Source of the DNA: Desulfobacteraceae bacterium
GTDB lineage: Bacteria; Desulfobacterota; Desulfobacteria; Desulfobacterales; Desulfobacteraceae
Direction of reading: 5' to 3'
DNA length: 20,237 bases
Assembly (NCBI GenBank): GCA_011390435.1
Contig: JAABSK010000027.1
Span: forward strand, 1-20,237
The notes under the pieces are model-generated. The model was not told the origin of the DNA, made no database searches, and saw only the letters and a list, made by a program, of their open reading frames with translations. This document shows, piece after piece, positions 1-6,000 of this stretch. The translations under genes were made by a program, and so were the position numbers. Position 1 is the first letter of the stretch; each line of letters opens with the position of its first letter.

Positions 1-2
1 TC

Positions 3-389
3 ATCAACTCCCTGCCCGACAGGTACCACACCCCTTTAGGGCGCATGTTCAAAGATGGACAGGAGCTGAGCATTGGCCAATGGCAGATGCTGGCCATCAG
101 CCGGGCGTTCTTCAGGGATGCCGGTCTTGTTGTCCTGGACGAGCCATCCAGTGCCCTTGACCCAAAGGCTGAGGCAGCAGTCTTTTCAAAACTCAGACAG
201 TTGATCGACAAAAAAAGCGCCCTGATCATCAGTCATCGGTATTCAAGCGTTAAAATGGCAGACCGGATACTGGTTCTGGACAACGGACAGATTATTGAAC
301 AGGGCTCTCATAAAGAACTGATGGCACAAAACGGAAAATATGCATCCTTGTATACTGCACAGGCAAAAATCTATTCCACTGAAACATGA
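3..389 (+). CDS. ABC transporter ATP-binding domain, C-terminal part (5' end outside window)
   Basis: Only the last 128 residues of an ABC-type nucleotide-binding domain are present; the frame is open to the window edge, so the Walker A part and any membrane domain lie upstream. Visible motifs in order are a degenerate signature loop (ELSIGQ, with Ile where LSGGQ has Gly), Walker B with the catalytic Glu (VVLDEPSSALD), the D-loop and the switch His (ALIISHR). The tail (LVLDNGQIIEQGSHKELM) is typical of MsbA/LapB-type exporters with fused membrane and ATPase domains. An energy-coupling role in export is inferred; the substrate cannot be told. Being next to an EPS locus is suggestive only, because a promoter separates it from the PilZ gene. 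Confidence 0.9.
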   Translation: MNSLPDRYHTPLGRMFKDGQELSIGQWQMLAISRAFFRDAGLVVLDEPSSALDPKAEAAVFSKLRQLIDKKSALIISHRYSSVKMADRILVLDNGQIIEQGSHKELMAQNGKYASLYTAQAKIYSTET

Positions 390-439
390 CAATTATTGCC
401 GGAATATTGCCGTTTGTTGTCCTGTTTTTGTTTTTTCGC

Positions 440-467
440 TTGAATCGATTTGATTTCACCGTATAAT
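440..467 (+). promoter_or_regulatory. Predicted sigma70 promoter of the PilZ gene
   Basis: A TTGAAT hexamer (440-445) lies 16 nt before a perfect TATAAT (462-467). Transcription would start near 474, about 50 nt before the TTG start at 526. This gives the PilZ gene its own promoter, separate from the upstream ABC gene. Confidence 0.6.
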
Positions 468-525
468 AAATCCACATTCACAGAGGATCGGCATCAAAGA
501 ACCTGATGCCATTGGAGATGATTGA

Positions 526-885
526 TTGAAAAAAAGAAACTGCATCCGGTTCTCCATTCCGGGGACCACCTTGTATTATAAAAAAAAACCAGGGCTTTTA
601 TTTAAAAGCGATTACCCGGATCAATACTTCCCTGTTCTCAACATGAGCCGGGGCGGCGCGCTTTTTTTATGCAATGAACGCCTTGAGGCCGGTAAACCCA
701 TTATCATCAAATTACAGATCCCCGGAACAAAAGAGACGCCGGAAATTTTTGCAAATGTCCGCTGGATCTCAAAAAACCCTGAAGCAAGCTATCAATACAG
801 GACCGGTATTGAATTCAATTCCTATGGGGACAAAAAAAACCAGAACCCTGAAACCGTTCTGGCGCTGCTCAGATCCCTTGAGTAA
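526..885 (+). CDS. PilZ domain protein (probable c-di-GMP receptor)
   Basis: A 119-residue single-domain protein. Both halves of the PilZ c-di-GMP signature are present: RxxxR at Arg4-Arg8 (RNCIR) and [D/N]xSxxG at Asn39-Gly44 (NMSRGG). A typical closing strand motif (TGIEF) follows. The start is TTG at 526, supported by GGAG at 514-517 with good spacing; the RxxxR motif begins at residue 4, so little can be missing. There is no signal peptide or membrane segment, so the protein is cytoplasmic. Free-standing PilZ proteins usually act by binding a partner when c-di-GMP is high. The EPS operon downstream makes polysaccharide production the obvious candidate target, but that is inference. Confidence 0.88.
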   Translation: MKKRNCIRFSIPGTTLYYKKKPGLLFKSDYPDQYFPVLNMSRGGALFLCNERLEAGKPIIIKLQIPGTKETPEIFANVRWISKNPEASYQYRTGIEFNSYGDKKNQNPETVLALLRSLE

Positions 886-896
886 TAAAGCAGTTC

Positions 897-912
897 TGGC
901 ACACAACTTGCT
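897..912 (+). promoter_or_regulatory. Predicted sigma54 (RpoN) promoter
   Basis: TGGCACACAACTTGCT matches the -24/-12 consensus TGGCACGNNNNTTGCW at every defined base except one (A for G at 903). The invariant GG (898-899) and GC (910-911) are exactly 10 nt apart. Transcription would begin near 923, about 33 nt before the ATG at 956. The site sits just after the PilZ stop codon, in intergenic sequence. Sigma54 promoters need an AAA+ activator; none is encoded in this window. Confidence 0.75.
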
Positions 913-955
913 GTATTCATTTACAACAATACACACGGTTAACTGGAGACTCGAA

Positions 956-1504
956 ATGAAAAAAAGACACATGATTTACATACTCATCACCGGCCTGGTC
1001 CTGATGGGATCCACAGGATACGCAGAAGAAAATCAATCCAACCTGTGGGAGACAGAATTTGTGACCGCCCTTCAAGAAGGTAAGGCTGCGGCATCTGATT
1101 CTTCAGAAGGGTTGGCTTACACCCCGGCACAGGAAACCGTCCTGGAAGAGGCCATCAAAAAAGCCATGGAGATGAAAGCCCCCCCATGCGAAGCCATGAA
1201 AATCGCGGTTGACCTTAAATACAGCCCCTATTCCACGATCCGGAATATTTTTGGATATGGCGGCCAGGTGGATCTGAACCAGCTGTGCGGATGTGCAACA
1301 GAGACCGGCATCAGCAAAGAGATCATTGCTCAGGCAGCTGCCCAGGCAGTCACCCCGCTGGGAACCCCTGTTTTCAGCCGGGATGAAATCACCCAGGCCC
1401 AGTGCCTCACCGGCCTGGGATACACGCCTTATGCCAGTGATACTCCCAGAATTGACCCGGACCCCAAACCCAGACCCATATCAGTTTCATCCCCTGGTGC
1501 CTGA
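956..1504 (+). CDS. Secreted cysteine-containing protein of unknown function
   Basis: A 182-residue protein with a clear signal peptide (MKKRHMIYILITGLVLMG..., cleavage probably after Ala23). I do not recognise the family. The mature part has a helical central segment (about 55-135) with four cysteines: Cys78 (PPCEAMK), Cys111 and Cys113 (LCGC) and Cys150. A Pro-rich tail (DPDPKPRP) follows. There is no lipobox and no C-terminal anchor. The ATG at 956 is supported by GGAG at 945-948; an upstream extension of the same frame runs through the PilZ gene and lacks the signal peptide at its start, so it was discarded. A sigma54 promoter precedes the gene and a terminator follows it, so it is probably a single-gene transcript. 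Its position between the PilZ gene and the EPS operon suggests a cell-surface or matrix role, which is inference. Confidence 0.8.
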   Translation: MKKRHMIYILITGLVLMGSTGYAEENQSNLWETEFVTALQEGKAAASDSSEGLAYTPAQETVLEEAIKKAMEMKAPPCEAMKIAVDLKYSPYSTIRNIFGYGGQVDLNQLCGCATETGISKEIIAQAAAQAVTPLGTPVFSRDEITQAQCLTGLGYTPYASDTPRIDPDPKPRPISVSSPGA

Positions 1505-1532
1505 TAAAATAAAAATGTGACTCCGATAAAAG

Positions 1533-1569
1533 AAAAGCCCTGACAGCAAACACTGAAGGGCTTTTTTTT
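1533..1569 (+). terminator. Rho-independent terminator after the secreted protein gene
   Basis: The arms AAAAGCCC (1533-1540) and GGGCTTTT (1558-1565) form an 8-bp stem with a 17-nt loop, followed by a continuing T run to about 1569. It lies 29 nt after the stop at 1504 and would separate that gene from the EPS operon. Confidence 0.7.
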
Positions 1570-1622
1570 ATTGACAAGATCACCGGGTAAATACTAAGGT
1601 CCGTTTCAGATATTCCATACGC

Positions 1623-1651
1623 AAAATATGCATCTTTTATGCATTTTTTTT
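1623..1651 (+). terminator. AT-rich hairpin with T tract in the EPS operon leader (possible attenuator)
   Basis: The two copies of ATGCAT (1628-1633 and 1639-1644) pair around the loop CTTTT, and flanking A4/T4 can lengthen the stem with one bulged T. A run of eight T follows (1644-1651). It lies only 22 nt before the ATG of the first EPS gene, so if it is in the transcript it would act as a leader terminator. The stem is weak (AT-rich), so function is uncertain. Confidence 0.35.
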
Positions 1652-1673
1652 ATCCGCCATCAGGAGCGTCACC

Positions 1674-3002
1674 ATGAGATATAAGACCGTTTATATCCAA
1701 TTCATCTGTTTGATTTTTTTTCTGTTTCTTTTCTCCCACGCTGCCCTGTGTGCTGAACAGCCGCCTGTCGGACAATCTGAACAAGTGCCTGTTGGTCAGC
1801 CTGAAGGCCGCGTCGTGGAACCGGAAGATGGTATCTCCGCAGATATCTTTGGAAAACAAGGGGGGAATTTTCACCCGTTTTTACTGTTTCAGGAAGTTTA
1901 CACCAGCAACGTTTTTGCCACCCGCAGCAACACCAAAGATGATTTTATCACAACCATTGCCCCTGGTATCTGGCTGGCCTTTCCTGCCAACCGGGAACGT
2001 CTGCTCAAAATGGGCACCACCACCACAGCTCCCGGAGGGTTGCAGCTCAGCCGCATCAAGCCGGAAGCCACACGGCGATACCAGACCTATTTTTTATACT
2101 CACCGGAATTTGTTCTCCACGGGAATCATTCACGGCATGATCATGTCAACCACAAAGTTGAAGCTTTGTTTCAATATAATTTGAATTCCGGCCTGTCTTT
2201 TGATCTGATTGATCTATTCAATGATCAGGAAGAGATTGCCGGTAACGGCATTACAGATACCCTTTACCGCCACCAGGACAATCTGCTGGATTTTATCACA
2301 GCCTACACCACCCCTTCCGGAAAACTGAAGCTGCAGTTCACCTATTCCAATTATGATCTGGACTACAAAGACCAGGCAGTTGATTATCGGGACAGAAACG
2401 ACAATGCAGGCTCTTTTTCCGCTTTTTATCAGTTCTGGCCAAAGACATCACTGTTTCTGGAGTACGGGTATGCAGACATTGACTTTGACAACGGCATCAC
2501 AAACGACAGTGTGGAAAACCGATTCTACTCAGGTGTCACCTGGGATATCACCGCAAAAACCAGGGGAACACTCAAACTGGGATACATTGACAAGGATTTT
2601 GAGCTGGCCACAGCCAAAGATGAGGATGCGGTATCCCTGGAGCTGCAGACCCAGCACAATTTAACACCCAAACGCATGCTCATGGTGAACGGATATCGAA
2701 AGTTTCACGAATCTGACCTTGCATCAGCCTCAAGTTACCTGTCAACCGGCATTGATATCGGACTGATGCAGCGGTTTACAGAAAAATGGTCCGGAACCCT
2801 CAATGCCCTGTATGAAAGAAATGCCTACAACGATTTCAACCGGGATGACGACCTGTTTGGTATCGGCCCTGCCCTGCGGTTTGAGGCCAAACGCTGGCTT
2901 ATCTTTGATCTGGGCTATCAGTTTTTCACCAATGATTCCACCATCAGCGTTTATGACTATGATGTTCACCAGATTTTTTTCCGTGTAAACCTGTCCATGT
3001 GA
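1674..3002 (+). CDS. Outer-membrane beta-barrel protein of the EPS operon
   Basis: A 442-residue protein with a strong signal peptide (hydrophobic core IQFICLIFFLFLF, cleavage near Ala27). The mature part is rich in alternating aromatic/polar strands typical of a porin-like barrel (for example YQTYFLYSPEF, LKLGYIDKDF, WLIFDLGYQFF). It ends in an amphipathic strand with alternating hydrophobic residues (VHQIFFRVNLSM), like the assembly signal of outer-membrane proteins. It resembles the putative beta-barrel porin 2 type found in deltaproteobacterial EPS loci; the exact family needs a profile search. The start has AGGAG at 1662-1666. It is first in the operon and lies 4 nt before the export gene. 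I infer that it forms or supports the outer-membrane exit for the polymer. Confidence 0.82.
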   Translation: MRYKTVYIQFICLIFFLFLFSHAALCAEQPPVGQSEQVPVGQPEGRVVEPEDGISADIFGKQGGNFHPFLLFQEVYTSNVFATRSNTKDDFITTIAPGIWLAFPANRERLLKMGTTTTAPGGLQLSRIKPEATRRYQTYFLYSPEFVLHGNHSRHDHVNHKVEALFQYNLNSGLSFDLIDLFNDQEEIAGNGITDTLYRHQDNLLDFITAYTTPSGKLKLQFTYSNYDLDYKDQAVDYRDRNDNAGSFSAFYQFWPKTSLFLEYGYADIDFDNGITNDSVENRFYSGVTWDITAKTRGTLKLGYIDKDFELATAKDEDAVSLELQTQHNLTPKRMLMVNGYRKFHESDLASASSYLSTGIDIGLMQRFTEKWSGTLNALYERNAYNDFNRDDDLFGIGPALRFEAKRWLIFDLGYQFFTNDSTISVYDYDVHQIFFRVNLSM

Positions 3003-3006
3003 TCCG

Positions 3007-3801
3007 ATGAAGCCAATGATTTCCAGAATAATGTGCGTGTTCATACTTCTGATCCTGCCGCTGAGTGTTTTTGCTGATGAATACCTGGTCGGTGAAGGAG
3101 ATGTACTGAATGTCAATGTTTATGAAAATGAAGATCTGTCCACAACTGTCAGGGTCAGCTCAGACGGAACTGTCCGCATCCCGCTTCTGGGCGAAGTCCA
3201 GGTAGACAACCTCAGTGTGTCCCAGGTGTCTGCTAAAATCGAACGATTGCTGGCAGATGGCTATCTGATCGACCCCCAGGTCGATGTATTCATCTCTGAG
3301 CACAGAAGCAAGAATGCCATTATACTGGGCCAGATCAAAAACCCGGGGCAATACGAACTCAGGGGGCGTGTCAGCTTTCTGGAGTTTATTTCCACTGCCG
3401 GCGGATTAAAAGAAGATGCCGGAGACAGTGCCACCATCAAGCGGGTTTCCGATGATGGACAGGACAAAAAACAGATTGTCATTGATCTGCATGAGCTGAT
3501 CAAGAAAGGCAATGCCAGCCTGAACATGATCATTCAGGACAATGACAGCATCTATATTCCAAAGGCCAAAACCTATTATGTCTCCGGCGAAGTCCAGAAG
3601 CCGGATTCATACAAATATGAACCTGACCTGACCGTGATCAAAGCCATCACCAAGGCTGGGGGATTTTCCAAAATTGCCGCCAAAAACAAGGTGAGAATCA
3701 TCAGAACAGTTAATGGTGAAAAGCGTATCTTTGAAAATGTCAACATGGATCAACCCATTTTAGCGGATGATGTGATTGTGGTCCCGGAAAGTTTTTTTTA
3801 A
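3007..3801 (+). CDS. Wza/OPX-type polysaccharide export protein with two SLBB domains
   Basis: A 264-residue periplasmic export protein. It has a signal peptide ending about Ala23 (LPLSVFA), a Poly_export domain (about 25-100: EYLVGEGDVLNVNVYEN, then GTVRIPLLGEV) and two SLBB domains (about 104-155 starting NAIILGQIKNPG, and 189-240 starting TYYVSGEVQKP). There is no lipobox cysteine. The chain ends right after the second SLBB (VIVVPESFF), so it lacks the amphipathic C-terminal helix with which E. coli Wza crosses the outer membrane. It resembles the short export proteins of deltaproteobacterial EPS loci. The gene sits between the barrel gene (4 nt gap) and the Wzc-like gene (2 nt gap), consistent with one secretion complex. 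Confidence 0.92.
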   Translation: MKPMISRIMCVFILLILPLSVFADEYLVGEGDVLNVNVYENEDLSTTVRVSSDGTVRIPLLGEVQVDNLSVSQVSAKIERLLADGYLIDPQVDVFISEHRSKNAIILGQIKNPGQYELRGRVSFLEFISTAGGLKEDAGDSATIKRVSDDGQDKKQIVIDLHELIKKGNASLNMIIQDNDSIYIPKAKTYYVSGEVQKPDSYKYEPDLTVIKAITKAGGFSKIAAKNKVRIIRTVNGEKRIFENVNMDQPILADDVIVVPESFF

Positions 3802-3803
3802 TC

Positions 3804-5996
3804 ATGAATGAAAAAGAAATCCACCTGAGAGACTACTTCAGGATTGTAACCAAACGAAAAAGTACCATCCTCACTTTTCTTGTGGTCACCTTTGTTCTTG
3901 TGGTGATCGCAACGTTCACTGCCACGCCGCTGTATCTGGCGGTAACGCAGGTGATCATTGAAAAGAATACATCTGATCCGCTCTCCAGCAGGTATCAGTA
4001 TGCTGCCTATGACCCTGAGTTTCTGGAAACCCAGTATCAGCTGATCAAAAGTGCGTCTGTGATTCAAAAAGTTGTCAAAACCCTTGATCCGGAAAAAACA
4101 TATGATACCTTTTTTGCGCAAAAAGAGGAATCCACTTCCTATCTGCATCTGCTGAGCAGCTGGATCAAACGCCAGGTGTCCGGATTCAAGGAATCCATCG
4201 GCATGGAACCATTCGGGTCTGTGTCAAACGATACCGTACAAAAAACCATTCCTGAATCACTCCGCCAGCCACTGACAAAAGCACAGAAACTTGAACGGAT
4301 CATCAAAAACGGCATTTCCATTTCACCGGTGGCCAATTCACGGGTGGTCCAGATCGGTTTTATTTCTGACAATCCGGCCATCTCCATGCGGGTGGCCAAC
4401 ACCGTTGCCCAGGCATACATTGATGAGCTGGTGGACATGCAGATGGAAGTGGCCGGTTACAGCATCGGGTGGATGACCAAAAAAGCGGAAGTTCAGCGAA
4501 TGAAACTTGAAGAGTCTGAACAGGCCCTGCACGACTATAAGAAACAGCATGATATCATCACCATTGAGGATCGCCTCACCATCCTTCCGGAACGGCTGGC
4601 TGACCTGTCCAAAAACCTCACCAGTGCCCAGACCCAGGTAAAGGAACTTTTTGCCGTTTACAACCAGGTCCGCGGCAAAACCAGAAGAGAGCTGGAAACC
4701 ATTCCGGTTATTGTTGAAAATGCATCCGTGGATAACATCAACCAGATGATTCTGGTGACAGAGCAGAAAATTTCCGAGCTCTCAAAAAAATATGGTCCCA
4801 AACATCCCAGAATGATCACCGCCTCAAATGAACTGGAAAGTCTTAAAAGAAAAAAAGCGGAAGCGCTGAACGATGCGGTCAAAACCATTGAAAACGCGTA
4901 TCTGCTTGCCAGGCAGAACGAAAGGGATTTAACCGAGCTTTTTGAACAGACAAAATTCACCGCAGCCCAGCTGGGCGAAAAATCCATCCAGCTGGGGATT
5001 CTCACACGCAATGTTGAAACAAACCGATACCTGTATGATGCCCTGGTCAAACAAATGAAAGAAAAAGATATCACCGAACAGAGCCAGAGCGTCAATGTAT
5101 GGGTTATTGAAGAAGCCACGCTGCCGGAGATTCCTGCAAAACCGCAGAAAAAGCGCAATCTCCTGTTAGGCCTTGTGTTCGGCCTCTTTGGCGGTGTCGG
5201 CCTGGCTTTTTTCCTGGAATATCTGGACAACACAGTCAAAACCCCTGAAGATGTGGAAGAGCGCTTCGATATTCCGGTGATCAGTACGATTGATCTGCTG
5301 AAAACCAAGGATCAGACCATTGTGGAAAATGTTCTGAACGAGCCGTCATCTCTCATTGCTGAAAGCTTTAAAGCCCTGAGAACATCTATTTTCCTCTCTT
5401 CAGCAGACAAGCCGCCCCGAACGCTTCTGGTCACCAGCATGATTCCCGGAGAAGGCAAGTCTTCGGTTGCCGCATGCCTGTGTGCCAGTATCGCACAGAC
5501 AGGGAAACGGGTTCTTTTGATTGACGCGGATATGCGCCGGCCGGTTCAGCACAGGAATTTTCCATGCGACACGGCAAACGGCCTGAGCACGATTCTGGCC
5601 GGAATATCCCAGACAGCGGATACCATTCACCCCAACATCATTGAAAACCTTGATCTGATCCCGGCAGGCCCGGTTCCGCCCAATCCGTCAGAACTGCTCA
5701 GTTCCAGAAAAATGGAGCAGTTGATCACAGAACTGTCCAGTCGCTATGACATGCTGATCGTGGACTCTCCTCCCCTTGCCAGTGTCACCGATCCTGTGAT
5801 CCTCAGCCAGCGGACAGACGGGATCATCATTGTCACCTGGGCGGGAAAAACCACCTATGAGATGCTGGGCAAGGGCCTGAAACAGCTTTCCGACGTCAAG
5901 GCCCCGTTTACCGGACTGGTTCTGAACCGGTTTAATGCAAAGAAAAGCGGCTATTATTACAACTACGGCGACTATTATTATTCCTCGGAATCCTGA
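3804..5996 (+). CDS. Wzc-like polysaccharide co-polymerase / tyrosine autokinase
   Basis: A 730-residue inner-membrane protein. The N-terminal Wzz domain has a first membrane helix at about 20-42. A long periplasmic region with coiled coils (about 215-415) follows, and a second helix near 453-475 comes after the GNVR-type motif (PEIPAKPQKK). The cytoplasmic BY-kinase domain has Walker A (GEGKSS, 549-554), Walker A' (LLIDADMRRP, Asp574 and Asp576) and Walker B (LIVDSPP, Asp654). Seven tyrosines cluster at 717-726, the usual site of autophosphorylation. Domain order and length fit proteobacterial Wzc, with kinase and co-polymerase fused. These proteins control chain length and couple polymerisation to export through the outer-membrane export protein. 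The start is 2 nt after the previous stop, with little Shine-Dalgarno signal, so translational coupling is likely. Confidence 0.93.
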   Translation: MNEKEIHLRDYFRIVTKRKSTILTFLVVTFVLVVIATFTATPLYLAVTQVIIEKNTSDPLSSRYQYAAYDPEFLETQYQLIKSASVIQKVVKTLDPEKTYDTFFAQKEESTSYLHLLSSWIKRQVSGFKESIGMEPFGSVSNDTVQKTIPESLRQPLTKAQKLERIIKNGISISPVANSRVVQIGFISDNPAISMRVANTVAQAYIDELVDMQMEVAGYSIGWMTKKAEVQRMKLEESEQALHDYKKQHDIITIEDRLTILPERLADLSKNLTSAQTQVKELFAVYNQVRGKTRRELETIPVIVENASVDNINQMILVTEQKISELSKKYGPKHPRMITASNELESLKRKKAEALNDAVKTIENAYLLARQNERDLTELFEQTKFTAAQLGEKSIQLGILTRNVETNRYLYDALVKQMKEKDITEQSQSVNVWVIEEATLPEIPAKPQKKRNLLLGLVFGLFGGVGLAFFLEYLDNTVKTPEDVEERFDIPVISTIDLLKTKDQTIVENVLNEPSSLIAESFKALRTSIFLSSADKPPRTLLVTSMIPGEGKSSVAACLCASIAQTGKRVLLIDADMRRPVQHRNFPCDTANGLSTILAGISQTADTIHPNIIENLDLIPAGPVPPNPSELLSSRKMEQLITELSSRYDMLIVDSPPLASVTDPVILSQRTDGIIIVTWAGKTTYEMLGKGLKQLSDVKAPFTGLVLNRFNAKKSGYYYNYGDYYYSSES

Positions 5997-6000
5997 TTCC

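Noticed and set aside
674..955. A 276-residue version of the secreted protein starting inside the PilZ gene
   Set aside because: It buries the signal peptide in the middle and lies out of frame over a clear PilZ gene. The ATG at 956 has its own Shine-Dalgarno and a sigma54 promoter just upstream.
1571..1600. TTGACA at 1571 as the -35 of an EPS promoter
   Set aside because: It lies in the tail of the terminator, and no acceptable -10 box occurs at 16-18 nt.
4658..5308. A 216-codon minus-strand open frame opposite the Wzc-like gene
   Set aside because: It has serine/arginine-rich shadow composition and no domain, and it lies opposite strongly conserved coding sequence.
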